DNA from: Amaurobius ferox
Taxonomy: Eukaryota; Arthropoda; Arachnida; Araneae; Amaurobiidae
Length of the DNA: 64,000 nt
Assembly (NCBI GenBank): GCA_951213105.1
Contig: OX578155.1
Coordinates: 30,644,857-30,708,856 of the forward strand
Direction: 5' to 3'
The notes beneath the pieces were generated by a model that saw nothing but the letters and a program-made list of their open reading frames with translations, searched no databases and was not told where the DNA came from. Position 1 is the stretch's first letter. Every line of letters begins with the position of its first letter. Below, piece by piece: positions 21,808 through 33,269 of the stretch. The position numbers were made by a program, and so were the translations under genes.

Positions 21808-24800
21808 GCGAAAAGAAGGGTTATATTTTTTAAAACCTCAATACGAAGTTCAGACTGCAAATAACAATATTGAAGACCGTAAAACTAAAGGAAAGGATCA
21901 GGGTAGGGATAAAAATTCTAAGAAAGATAGAAAACCCCTAAATAAGAAAAACAGTATTGACAAAATGAAAAATTTGCCTAGAATAAATAAAAGTAAACGT
22001 AACTCTGAGGTGAAGTCGAGGTCAAAAGAAAAGGTTAATGAGAAACCAAGTTGTGCGGTTTCTGAGGTTTTGAATAAAACGGAACTCTGGCATAGGAGAT
22101 ATTGCCACATTAACTCTGATTATTTATATCAGACAAGTAAAGTTTCCGCGGCTAATGGACTCCCTAGACTAAAATATGCAAAAATTAACTGTACACACTG
22201 TAAGTTAGCAAAGTCTAAGAGAATTTCTTTTAAGCCAATTGGTAGGATAAGGTCCACTAAACCTTTACAATTACTTCATATGGATGTGTGTGGTCCCTTA
22301 CCTACAGCTTCAATGGGCGGAAACAGATACTTTTTGACAATCACTGACGACTTCAGCCGGAAAGTGTTTGTTTATATAATGAAACAAAAATCAGAGGTGT
22401 TTAAGATATTTAAAGAATTCCAAGCTAAGGAAGAAAGGCAGCTAGGCAAAAAGATTTTGTGTATCCGTACGGACAATGGTATGGAGTTCTGTCACAACCA
22501 GTTCAAGGCATACTTAAATAAATTGGGGATTAAATCGAAAAGGTCAAATGTATATACACCCGAACAGAACGGGGTTTCTGAAAGATTTAATCTGACTGCA
22601 CTAGATTGTGTGAAAGCTATGCTTGATCAAAGCAAGGTTGATAACAGAATGTGGGCAGAAGCGATTTTGTGTTTTACACACACCAAGAACAGAATATGTC
22701 ATAAGTTCAAAACCAAAACTCCACACGAGTTATATTATGGAAGGAAGCCAGCCGTTGCTCACCTCAAAGTTTTCGGGTGCAAAGCCTATGTGGGCACAGC
22801 CAAACAAATTAGAAATAAGTTGGATATGAGAGCCCAAATAGGAATAATGGTCGGATATGCCGAAAGCACCAAAGGCTATAGGATTTATATAGCGGGTAAA
22901 AAGAAAGTTGAGGAAACTTCTAATGTAAGGTTTGAGGAAGGAGTGGCAGCGGAAGGCGTCCTGGGCCCTAATTACCCTAAAGGAATCACCTTGAGGAAAT
23001 CGAACGTTACTCAGTCGATTGACTCGGAATCAGAATGCTTAGGAGGAGTGTCAGAGGAAGAAGCAGGTGAGAGCCGTGACACTAGTAAATCTAGTGGGGA
23101 TGAGGACTCTCCTGCTGATTCTGGTCTGACACCCTGCTCAGATATTGACTGGATACGGAAAGCAGTACCTAGGCCTTATGGGAGTAGGACGGATATTTAC
23201 TACTCAGTAAAAGGTGACAATAAAAGGCTGAGATCTCATAATGATGTCAGAAAGTTTTGTGGAAAAGCTAACATTCATTATGATCAGCAAATGTTTAATT
23301 TTAGAGAGAAAAAGGGGGTAAGTGATATCAAAAGGAAACCAGAAGCAAGCAATGTTGAGATCTTGATACCCAAGAGCTATAAATCGGCAATAGAATCTCC
23401 CCAGTCCGATAAATGGCAAGAAGCCATGGATGATGAAATAGCTACAATGCAAGAGAGGGGTGTCTGGGACTTAGTGCCTGCACCCATCTCACAACAAAAA
23501 ATTATAGGAAGTAGATGGGTTTATACCATTAAGAAGGATGAAAGGGGAAATGTGAAACGATTCAAAGCTCGCCTAGTAGCTCAAGGATATACCCAGATAA
23601 AGGGGGACTCATATGATGAAGTGTTTAGCCCTGTGATTAATTTTAGTTTAATCAGAGCTTTTTTCTCCATATTTGTTTGCATGCTTAAATGGAAACATTT
23701 TCAACTGGACATTAAGTCCGCATATCTTTATGCAAAGTTGAATGATAAAATTTTCTTGAAACAACCACATGGATATGTCGATCCAAATCAGCCTCAATAT
23801 GTTTGTTTGCTTAAGAAAGCAATATATGGCCTTCACCAAAGCGGAAGGGAATGGTATACAGAGCTTGACACCACTTTGAAAAAATTAAACTTTTTAAAAT
23901 TTAAATGGTGCAACTGTGCTTATACATATCAGAATAAAGTATTAATGCTGATTTACGTAGACGACATAATTTTGTTTGCTAAACAACAAAATGATATAGA
24001 CCATACAGTTTCACTTTTGAGTAAAGAATTTGATATCAAAGAATTGGGAAAAGTCAAAAGACTTTTGGGTGTGGAATTTAAGGAGATTGAAGGCAAATTT
24101 TATATACATCAAGGTGATTACATTGACAAAGTTTGTCAGATGTTTAAAAGGTTCAAATATCCAATTTCCTCACTACCTATTACAAAGGGTAACATCTTAA
24201 GTAAAATTGATTGCCCAATGAATGATAGTGAATTAACACAAATGCAGGGTTTCCCTTACAGAAGCTTGATTGGATGCCTAGCCTATTTGTCTAGCAGAAC
24301 TAGACCAGACATATGCTATGCAGTAAATATACTATCTCAGTTTCAGGAGAATCCAGGAATAAAGCATTGGGATGCATTATTAAAGTTAATGGGATATGTT
24401 GAAAAGACCAGAGAGTATATGTTAAATTTGTCAAATATTGGTGATTTAAGACTAAACTGCTACTCAGACTCAGATTTTGCAGCCAATAGAGATGACAGAG
24501 TGTCACTTGGTGGTATGTTGTTCATGATTGATAAAGTACCAATTTCTTGGCGGACATTTAAGCACAAGTGTGTTAGTCTGTCAACGATGGAAGCTGAATA
24601 TGTTTCGTTGGCAGAGGTCGCTAAAGAAATGATATGGATGCAAAACATTTTGGAGGAATGTAAAATGCTAGGTTTAAAATTTAACAAAAATAATTGTATA
24701 ATTTTTTGTGACAACCAGGCAGCAATAAACTTTTCAAATTCCCCCATTGAGAATAATAGAACTAAGCACATAGATATAAAGTATCACTTTTTAAGGAACT

Positions 24801-24925
24801 TAGTTGTAAACGAGTCTTTTAAAATTAACTTTGTTAATACTAAAGATAACGTAGCAGATTACTTCACGAAGCCAATGACTAAAGATAGAGTTTTAAAATT
24901 TAGTAATGATATCTTTAAAATATAA
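21722..24925 (+). CDS. copia Pol: integrase, reverse transcriptase, RNase H
   Basis: The frame begins upstream of its true coding part; residues before about 22 are read out of frame from the protease gene. Integrase: an H-H-C-C zinc region near residues 122-160, then the DD35E triad D188, D251, E287. A charged linker follows (roughly 400-560). Reverse transcriptase of the RVT_2 type has the YVDD catalytic motif at residues 745-748. RNase H at the C-terminus shows YSDSDF, STMEAEY and FCDNQAA motifs, and the frame closes with the usual VADYFTKP. All domains are intact. It converts element RNA into cDNA and integrates it in the nucleus. It lies directly downstream of, and overlaps, the Gag-protease frame. 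Confidence 0.93.
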   Translation: MRNRGILLKGLMGVLWFYTPKGEKFFYAKRKEGLYFLKPQYEVQTANNNIEDRKTKGKDQGRDKNSKKDRKPLNKKNSIDKMKNLPRINKSKRNSEVKSRSKEKVNEKPSCAVSEVLNKTELWHRRYCHINSDYLYQTSKVSAANGLPRLKYAKINCTHCKLAKSKRISFKPIGRIRSTKPLQLLHMDVCGPLPTASMGGNRYFLTITDDFSRKVFVYIMKQKSEVFKIFKEFQAKEERQLGKKILCIRTDNGMEFCHNQFKAYLNKLGIKSKRSNVYTPEQNGVSERFNLTALDCVKAMLDQSKVDNRMWAEAILCFTHTKNRICHKFKTKTPHELYYGRKPAVAHLKVFGCKAYVGTAKQIRNKLDMRAQIGIMVGYAESTKGYRIYIAGKKKVEETSNVRFEEGVAAEGVLGPNYPKGITLRKSNVTQSIDSESECLGGVSEEEAGESRDTSKSSGDEDSPADSGLTPCSDIDWIRKAVPRPYGSRTDIYYSVKGDNKRLRSHNDVRKFCGKANIHYDQQMFNFREKKGVSDIKRKPEASNVEILIPKSYKSAIESPQSDKWQEAMDDEIATMQERGVWDLVPAPISQQKIIGSRWVYTIKKDERGNVKRFKARLVAQGYTQIKGDSYDEVFSPVINFSLIRAFFSIFVCMLKWKHFQLDIKSAYLYAKLNDKIFLKQPHGYVDPNQPQYVCLLKKAIYGLHQSGREWYTELDTTLKKLNFLKFKWCNCAYTYQNKVLMLIYVDDIILFAKQQNDIDHTVSLLSKEFDIKELGKVKRLLGVEFKEIEGKFYIHQGDYIDKVCQMFKRFKYPISSLPITKGNILSKIDCPMNDSELTQMQGFPYRSLIGCLAYLSSRTRPDICYAVNILSQFQENPGIKHWDALLKLMGYVEKTREYMLNLSNIGDLRLNCYSDSDFAANRDDRVSLGGMLFMIDKVPISWRTFKHKCVSLSTMEAEYVSLAEVAKEMIWMQNILEECKMLGLKFNKNNCIIFCDNQAAINFSNSPIENNRTKHIDIKYHFLRNLVVNESFKINFVNTKDNVADYFTKPMTKDRVLKFSNDIFKI

Positions 24926-26156
24926 AATTTAACTGTTCAAATAAAAATTTTACTTTAAATTTTTTTTTCATATTTTCAAAGTATAAATGGTTAGGGTATT
25001 TTATAATTTATTCCTCTCTCATTGATACAAATGAAATGTATCTTGAGTATATATTGTTATGTGACAATGAACTGTTACTTTTCTCACATTACACTTGAAA
25101 AAAAATATATATATCCATTTTTACTACACGCATAATGCATTTTCGCTTATGTGAATAAAATGTTATCTGAATGTACATTATTGAAACATAAAATTTTTTA
25201 ATCTGTGTTTATCTCATATGTATATTTACCTTCTGTATCTTTTATTATCATTGCCATTGTATTGGATATTTAGTGTGTATACTAGTCATGGGCTAAGATA
25301 ATAAGACTTAAATTTTTAATCTTAAATGTTAAATTTCATAGTTATACATTAAATTTTCTACAAACTTGAATTTGATGTTTAGACTTAAATTTTTAATCTT
25401 AAATGTTAAATTTCATAGTTATACATTAAATTTTCTACGATTTGATTTTGATGTTTAGACTTAAATTTTTAATCTTAAATGTTAAATTTCATAGTTATAC
25501 ATTAAATTTTCTACAAAACTTGAATTTGATGTTTGGACTTAAATTTTTAATCTTAAATGTTAAATTTCATAGTTATACATTAAATTTTCTGCAAACTTGA
25601 ATTTGATGTTTAGACTTAAATTTTTAATCTTAAATGTTAAATTTCATAGTTATACATTAAATTTTTCTACAAACTTGAATTTGATGTTTAGATTTAAATT
25701 TTTAATCTTAAATGTTAAAATTGATAACTATACCTAAAATTTTTCTAGAGCTTAAAATTTTTGATATCTTTAGACTTTTAAATTTTAAACTTAATGTTTG
25801 TTTTAATTTTCAAAATAGTAAAGAAATAGCTTTCTTCAGTATGAGCTAGTACTTAAGAAAGGGCAATAGTATGGTTATACTGTTTTCTTTGACTATGTTA
25901 TCCTTAAACATGTAATTTAAAGAATGCTTATGATCTGCATAATAGATAAGTGTACTCATTTGATTGTTGCCATTTTGAGAAAAGGCTATTCACTTTCTAA
26001 ATGTTATAAGTGTTATAAATTTCTTTAATGTATAAATTTTTGTGTATGCATACATTATGTTTTTAGGATACTAAGAACTTTGATTCTTAGAATAACCTTT
26101 TTGTTGGATGAAAGCATGGGCGCCGAGAGTTGGTGTTTTTGCATGAGGGGGCCGAT
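24926..26156 (+). other. Long 3' non-coding tail of copia element 1
   Basis: Between the pol stop and the 3' LTR lie about 1.2 kb without genes. It contains a tandem array (25305-25765). A purine-rich GAGGGGG block at 26145-26151 is a likely polypurine tract, 5 nt from the LTR. Most copia elements have only a short spacer here. Confidence 0.75.
25305..25765 (+). repeat. Tandem array, six units of about 77 bp
   Basis: Units begin GACTTAAATTTTTAATC at 25305, 25382, 25458, 25536, 25613 and 25691. Five are nearly identical and the last is degraded. Spacing is 76-78 bp. Confidence 0.92.
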
Positions 26157-27168
26157 TGTTAGAAACTTGGTTTTGTTTACATCGCGATTCTCGTTTCGCG
26201 GGAGCGTGACGTCATTATTAAAATGATTATTCCGTTCTCGTGAACGAATCGCGATGTGGACAAAACTTGGCTGATCATGCAAATCACCTTTCTCGCCGCT
26301 CACGCATCCTGTTTTGCATATCCAGAGGGCGTTGCCGGCAACGGTTATGTTCCGGAACGCACCCATCTTCGGATATAAAGGCTAGACACTTTTCTGGTTT
26401 TAAGTCAGATCGCTTTAAAGGAGATCGCTTTGGTCATTAGACCGGTTAGTCATTCGATCGATATACTGATCGATGGAAGGATCTAGAAGGATCTAGATCG
26501 GGCAGACGGATCTTCGTAAAGTCATGTTTCGATGTTGTCGAAAAGTTACGATAAAGTGTTTATCGGTGAACGCGGATATTTAAACTAAACTTAGTAGTTT
26601 TGATGGTTCTCAGTTAAGGAGACCATGTTTCCCGTGTTGTGGACTTTATAGTGCTGATCCGGAAAGTTTAAAGTTTTTGCCATAGCGTGTGCCCAGCTAG
26701 TGGTGGCGTCGGAAAGAGCACGTGGTCACGTAAGTGTGAAATGCTTTTTATTCCACTTACTTGTGTAAATAATACGTTAACCAGAAACGTGTCTAGGCAT
26801 GGAACTTACACTGAAAAACCTTCATATGAGCTGTAGTGCTCATGTTTTGTAAATAGTATGCTTTAGTTATTTGGCTTACCTGTTTTCATGATATATACTG
26901 TAAGCAAATACAATGGATTCACTCTTCAATAAAAGTGATTTTGATTTAAACTGGAACTGTTCTCATTTAACACTTCTACAGCTACTTGTATTCCTACAAC
27001 TACTATCTAACGTTTGTTATAGCTGCAACACTCTGTTTTAAATTTTCAACGAAGTTGTGGAACCAGAATTTCGTGGCTCATAGTTATTCTATCACCAGCT
27101 TCATCAGAAATTTAATTATACGTTAATTTACAATATATAACTTATGGAAATGATACATATTTCCGTCA
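26157..27168 (+). repeat. 3' LTR of copia element 1
   Basis: Matches the 5' LTR at an offset of 6676 bp. The noticed differences are a T/A substitution at 26717 and a 4-bp duplication near 26760. Confidence 0.95.
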
Positions 27169-27173
27169 GTTTT

Positions 27174-28177
27174 TCTCAAAAATTTCCTAAGCGACTGCAT
27201 CCGGCCGTCACCCCTGATAGTAGCTCTCGGAGGTGACGATCCGGCACGGGCGTGACCGTCACATTGACGGTGAGACGCGTCATTCCATTCTTCTTTAGTT
27301 TCGGATAAGTCTCCTGTATAGTATATAGGAGCCGCGACTTGTCCGTAACTAACTCCTGTATAGTATAATACAGGAGTTAGTTACGGACAAGTCGCGGCAA
27401 GGTGCTTTTTTAATAGCGTTTCATTTTTTTCTGGGTGTATAGGGCAGAGCACACTAGGCCCAAAGGCTTTGATTTTTCCGAATTCGTTACATTTTCTTTT
27501 CTGCTTGCTCTTTGTTCCGGGACTTTGATTTTCGGTAAAAGTATTCCAACTTTTTCGCTAGAAATATCCCGATATCGCTAAAGAAATCCTACGCTCTTCA
27601 AACGCGATGTGCCGCGCAGAATTCACACTATTTTGCACAATTTAATAAACATTTATTGGAAAAGATGAAAAAAAAAGAGAGTCATCAGCGCATTTACGAG
27701 AGGATAGAAAGTACGTTTAAGTAAGAAATTCCTGAAATTAATGAGAGTTAACTTTTGCCGAAATGCAGAGAAAAATATAGCAGCTATAAAATGTCATTCA
27801 GGGCCTTCTGATTGATCTCTTTAAATACTTAACCTAAGCAATAAACTTGTCATTTTCTCGGGTAAATCCATTTTTTTTATGAAAATGGCTATTTTGGACC
27901 TAAAATTGACCCTAGCAAAAAGTTCCATGTTACATTTATTAGTTAGTAATTTATAGAAGACAGTTTAGCAATATCGCAAAATTTTTTTATTTAAACACGA
28001 TCGCCGGTACATTTCGTTTTATTTTTAAATATTTTCCATTTTTACAATCTGCTTCCATCCACTAATATTTTTATATTTTTTGTGCTTTTTATGCTGGGAT
28101 ATTATCTTTTAAACATTGTTGGTGAAAATGAGATATATGCTTAGGATAACAAAACTAATTTTTTTTTATTTATTCAG
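27174..28177. other. Non-coding stretch with a perfect hairpin
   Basis: GC-richer for the first 200 bp, then AT-rich. No protein-like frame of length. A possible short first exon with ATG at 27666 and a donor GTAAGA at 27722 is noted with the candidate exons. Confidence 0.4.
27331..27398. repeat. Perfect 31-bp hairpin
   Basis: Arms 27331-27361 and 27368-27398 are exact reverse complements (they begin GCCGCGACTTGTCC and end GTCGCGGC) with a 6-nt loop. An additional small palindrome CTCCTGTATAG...TAGGAG sits immediately upstream (27311-27331) and shares the loop-side sequence. Confidence 0.9.
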
Positions 28178-28374
28178 GCATTTAGAATTATAAGGCTTAT
28201 TAAAAACACATTTGACGAGCATAAATTAGAATTTGATATATTTGCACCCATAGTTGAATATCTCATTTCAATTAAAAATGAACATCCTTCTCATCTTAAT
28301 TTTATTAAAAGTACTTTAAAATATTTTGAAACATATGAACAAGGGTGCTTCTGTCAAAATATTAGATGGATATG
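28178..28374 (+). other. Candidate internal exon of an unrecognised host gene
   Basis: A pyrimidine-rich tract ending TTTATTCAG precedes 66 open codons with protein-like composition (amphipathic stretches around EFDIFAPIVEYLISI and FIKSTLKYFETYEQG), ending at ATG|GTGAGG, a good donor. No homologue is recognised. The donor phase does not fit the candidate last exon at 30845, so at least one further exon would be needed. It may be chance. Confidence 0.3.
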
Positions 28375-28377
28375 GTG

Positions 28378-30844
28378 AGGGCCCACTTTAGTTGAAATGT
28401 TAAAGAAAAAAATACTTCTAATAACTACCCTGAATAATCAACTTTTTTCAAACATCTTTTTCTTTCAAAATTTTTCTTAATCACTAAATTTGATACTATA
28501 ATTACATGTAATTTGCATTTTAGTTAACCCATACAGATTAAAAAAAACTTCTTTAAATACATTTATGTTTTTAAAATGAATTATAATTTTCTATAATGAC
28601 ATTTGAGACCATTCCAGTAAGTTTTAGAAAAAGTTTTCCGAATTACGGAAAACCCCCTTATCCAGAATGCCTGAAGTCTCAAGCATTCCGGATAATAGTT
28701 CCTGTACTGTACCAAAAATTGATTAAAAGTATCAATTCCTTTCTCTGCCCATGATTTTTTTTTTAACATATATACAGCCAAATAATATTTAAAATCTGTT
28801 GTGCAAAGGAAGTGTACTTTTAAAGTGTCTCCATGTGCTTTCTATGATATTTGTATGCCATCCAGTCATTTGAAATTAAATTTCAAATTACCTGATAAAA
28901 TTCCTTGAAATTTAGCTACAACACTGGTTTATTCAATGTGCAGCATGTGCATATCCTCTAGCATTAACACACGTATCAAGTAATCCAAATTTGAACCATA
29001 CACAGACAACATTGAGTATAGAAAAAAGTGTATTTTTGTGCTACATTTGGCTACTATCGCTCCAAAAAAAAAGGCGTCAAAAACCAAATTCTTTATATTG
29101 AATCTGTACCATCTCTCTATATTTAAAACATAAGACTGAATTTCTGATAATTATCAATTTTCAGGTTCCAAAAAAAAAATTTTTTTTTCAAATTCATAGT
29201 TTCTAGAAACTTACTTGGAATTAGTTCTTGGTAATATATCTTAAGATTTCTAATATATGACTGAGCTGTTTAGCATGATTTAATGGAATTTTAATGAACA
29301 GTTTGAATGTAAACTTGATAAAAACATCATTTCAGTGATATATGTTTTTTTATATCTAAAATCTGCAGAATATCAAAACACAAGATTTTTTTGCACACCA
29401 ACTCAAGTAGGCAATGTAAACATGTAATTTCTAATGCATAATGTATAAATATTATGTAATTATTTTGCAAAAATATAATTTTTTTTATTGAAATTCCTCT
29501 TTTGGTGTAAATTTTTAGAGATAACTTTATCATAGCTTTACTGTAAACGGATTTTATTGGCCTCATTTTTTGCAAATAGATAACATCATTCAAGGTTGAT
29601 CTTTTCAGACTTTCTTAGAATTCTAATAATTTAATATATTTTTTATGCAGGAAAATATTCATATTACCGGAATTGAACTGAAATAACTGTTTATATGAAA
29701 GAACTAATTAAACAGTATTATTATAATAACGCAACGCGCATTGAATCATTGAAAAACAACTTTTATTTTATTATACCATAAATTAACTAAAATATTTGAC
29801 AAGAAATGTTAAAAGTTTTTTAACACAACATTACAGCCTAAACACTAGAACATAGAAAAAAATGAAATATTGCCACTATCAACCCCTGCAGAGTTTCACT
29901 CAGGTAGAACAACCCATAGGAGGGGCTGGGGGACAGACCTGCAATACATTCTTTGTAGAAGAAGACATGAAAAAATCACATAAAAGTGAAAATCAAATAT
30001 GAAGGAAGGGGCCCATGAATTAATTTGTATGGGCAACACTGCCCCAGGATAAAAATAATAAGATTAAGACCTGATCTAGGGTGATAGAAAATATCCTCCA
30101 CCATACTTTACTCCATCAAAAGAAACAATATAGAAATAGCAGAAAGGGGAAGGCTATGCCAATACATTCCCCTTTTCGCATGATTAAAACTGATTTTGTT
30201 AAATTATTCCATGATTGGTATGCATTTAGGGTAAAATGTTCTAAAAATTAGAACTCTATAAACATTTTTGCTCTAAAACCAATTTTTAAAAATATAGCTT
30301 TCCGGATTAGGTGTTCTTTTGTGTACAAATTGCAGGAGTTCCTGTTTGTTTATGTTGAGTCAGTCAAAATCAAAATACAGGAAGATAGGAAAAAAATAAA
30401 ATAAGTTGCGTCTAGATAAGTGCATTGCAGTAACTTCAGAATTTTGCCAGCTGTAATGAAATATGAGAAAATGTTTTTCCTGATATTATTTACTAACTGC
30501 TTTAGGTGACCAAAACGGTTGTGTTTTTAAAAAGCTCATATATATATATATATATATAACTTGCAATTGCTTTTTTGCAGTAACTGTCGACCACATACCT
30601 ATGCTACAAGCTTATGCCGGCAACAATTCATGTAGTAGTTGTTAACCGTGTACCCAACCGCTATGCGGATGCATGTAATCCCCGTAATTTACATGCAATA
30701 CTAATAACCCCGCTTCATGAAAAGGGAAACGCACACTATGCAATGTAAATATTTTATTAAAATTTCCCAATGTAATTTCTATATTAAAAATATGTTTTAA
30801 TTAAAATTTTTCATTCTGTATTAACATTTTTCTTGTTTTCACAG
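28378..30844. other. AT-rich non-coding stretch (possible intron)
   Basis: No gene is supported. A pogo-type end lies at 28620-28709. A TA run lies at 30539-30556. Confidence 0.35.
28620..28709 (-). repeat. pogo/Tigger-like terminal sequence
   Basis: On the minus strand it begins, after a TA, CAGTACAGGAACTATTATCC and continues with GGATAAGG and a short palindrome around TTTTCCGTAATTCGGAAAA. The CAGT...ATTATCCGG pattern is typical of pogo-group ends. The other end was not found. Confidence 0.45.
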
Positions 30845-30930
30845 AAATTCCAATTCATGATGATCCTGTTAGTGAAAACTACAGAAAAATCCTTAAAAGA
30901 AAGAAAATCCTGCCATCATTTCAAAGATGA
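30845..30930 (+). other. Candidate last exon of an unrecognised host gene
   Basis: TTTTCTTGTTTTCACAG is a strong acceptor. One frame then reads IPIHDDPVSENYRKIL followed by a lysine-rich end and TGA at 30928. An AATAAA follows at 31035-31040, about 105 nt after the stop. A second frame is also open, so the reading is uncertain. Confidence 0.3.
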
Positions 30931-31040
30931 ATCACCCATGAGTCATTCCGCATAACAAATCATTCCATTCCCGTGACCCAGTTGATGTTCATATATATTT
31001 TCATTCTGCACAGAAATCAAAACTAGCATTTGAAAATAAA

Positions 31041-33259
31041 ATTTACACTATGAAAACATGCTTTTATATGTTAACAGAAGACTTTCAAATTTTCATCCAT
31101 ATTAAGAATAATTAAATACGTGACACAGTTGACGTATAATAAATATACACATAAAAAATGTATAATAAAATTATGTTTTTCATTTTCCTTAATTATCGTA
31201 AAGTGGTAACATTTTAAACAAATATAAAACAAAATTTTAAGTGATATTGTTCTAGAATTTAATGCCACTGCTGTTGCCATCTTCTGGAAGAAAAAGATGA
31301 TTTTTTGAACATCTTCACACTATCGCCAATTCTCGGGGGGGTAAGCATGCCCCTGAGACAACTTCGCCAAAAATTATCAACGATGCAACTTCACAAAAAA
31401 TTGTCATTAAAATTTTTAAGAAAATTATATTTTTTCACTAGTTAAAATCGTAATTTCTTAAACTTTATTTTTTTCCCATTATTTATGTTTTTTACTTATG
31501 AAATTAAGAGATGAAAACTCAACTCATCAACAGGGGACAGTGACACAAATGATAAATTTACTGTTTCATGTCGTCAAAACTATATTTAATATTGAAAACT
31601 ATTTTTTTTTCTTGAAAAATATATAGAACAGACTGTATTCTAAACAAATACGTCAAAAATATATGTTTTATTTATAATTTATTTTTTTTAAGTTCAAGGG
31701 ACCCAAAATTGATGATTATCAGAAATTCCGCTATAACACAATTTTTTATCACTGCATTACAAAGAAATGATAAAGTGTACAGTTATTAAATTTTATATAT
31801 CAACAATATGAGCCTTTAGATGGTCAAAAGTGAGATAGAATTTTGATTTAGGTCTTTGTTAATTAAATATTAACTAATAAAATTTTTATTGTTAGTATTA
31901 GCAGTTCATCGGTTGAGGCAATTTCCAACTTCTCTGTCATTGGTTTATGGCAAAAACATTACATCTACAACAAAACCAGAAGAATATAATGTTAGTACAT
32001 TTGGAGCAATTTTGACAATGGCTTTATCTTTATGATTCTTATAAACAAGTAATAGTCAAAAATAATCAACAAATCAATCAACTTGCTTCATGAGCTCCAG
32101 GAGTTTGTGAGTACCAACGAATAGGAGATGACCCCAATAGGCGTATTACATATGCATAGCAGGCGACATGAAAGAGCTCATGAGATAAGCTCAGCAAGTA
32201 GGAGATGAAACCTCTCTACTCCTGAAGCAAGTTGTGGGTGTTTTTGAGTATAGTGCACAAGGGGAATAGGGGCTGAGCAAAGTGAAAGAGTTTGGAAAAT
32301 AATTTCCAGTGCTGATGAATGTCAGCGAATAAAGAACAAAACCCTAATGGGTGTATTAATGTTGCTTGGGAAACAAGCTCAGGGTGGTGATGAACACTAG
32401 TTAACAAGGGATGACCCCAATGAGTGTGTTATGCCTGCATAACAGGTAACATGATAGTGAGTAGGTGGCAAAGCTTTCTGACTCATGAAACAAGTTATGG
32501 AGGTTGGCAAGCAGGGGGAGAAGCCCTCTAGTTATTAAAAATAATTTGAGACTTTTTAAGAATGGTAAAAATATTAAATTTGTTATGTTTTCTACCATGC
32601 TCTTCACTGTTTCATAAAATGAGATCCTGTTAAAAAGTCCCATAAAAGTGAGTTCTAACTATAAGCAATTATATCTATAAAACATCAATAATCGAATTTA
32701 TCATATATTATTTTCATGAAAAGAAGTATTTTCGTAGTATTTTCATAAAAAAAAAATTTGGGGGGTGTGTGTAGGAGGGGGGGTGTAACCAAATGTTTTT
32801 TCCCATTTTTGAAGCCACTTATTATTGTTCAGAGTGAATTGAAATATCCCTTTTAATTAAAAAATAACTCAAACAGCAATTGATATAGAATAGAAGGAAT
32901 TACATTTCCATTACAGATAACAGCATCCAGCAAAACAAACTGCTATGTTCCACAATTTTGTGAATCTTATTAGTAATTTATAAATTCAATTCTACCATGT
33001 AGTCAGCATCGAAATTTAACTCAGGCCACACAGGGTTGCAAGCTAAATTTATAGTCACTGACCCACACCTGTAGAGGGCTTTGCTAAATTTAGGTATGTG
33101 CTCCCAATGTAAATATAAGTGTTCATGGACTGGTTGATTTCTTAGTTACATATCAACATGGAACAGACAATATCTGCAATGGCATGACAGCAAGAAAACT
33201 ATGTGCCAAAATTTTTGCTAACCTCACTAGGAACTGACAAATTCAGTACATACTACCCA
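31041..33259. other. Non-coding stretch with diffuse tandem repeats
   Basis: No gene is supported; the repeat-like part is at 32085-32530. Confidence 0.4.
32085..32530. repeat. Degenerate tandem repeat
   Basis: Related blocks recur: GATGACCCCAATAGGCGTATTA (near 32126), CAAAACCCTAATGGGTGTATTA-like (near 32337) and GGGATGACCCCAATGAGTGT (near 32407). Each is followed by a CATG/GCATAACAGG-like stretch, and CATGAAACAAGTTATGG-like pieces recur between them. Period is irregular, 80-210 bp. Confidence 0.5.
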
Positions 33260-33269
33260 CCCAGGGTTA

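Larger units (their letters stand above)
19481..27168 (+). mobile_element. Complete Ty1/copia LTR retrotransposon
   Basis: Two LTRs of about 1.0 kb starting TGTTAG and ending CGTCA bound the element. The perfect 5-bp duplication GTTTT (19476-19480 and 27169-27173) is the size expected for copia integrases. Domain order gag - protease - integrase - reverse transcriptase - RNase H is that of Ty1/copia (Pseudoviridae). The LTRs differ by one substitution and a 4-bp TTAC/ACTT-type duplication that I noticed, so insertion looks recent. A 1.2-kb non-coding tail before the 3' LTR contains a 77-bp tandem array. Confidence 0.95.

Noticed and set aside
25305..25765. CRISPR array
   Set aside because: Units are contiguous 77-bp repeats without variable spacers, inside a eukaryotic retrotransposon.
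26115..26140. Another CATAGGCGCCGA transposon end (CATGGGCGCCGAGAG)
   Set aside because: Only about ten bases agree, no partner end or duplication is present, and it lies just before the copia 3' LTR where a polypurine region is expected.
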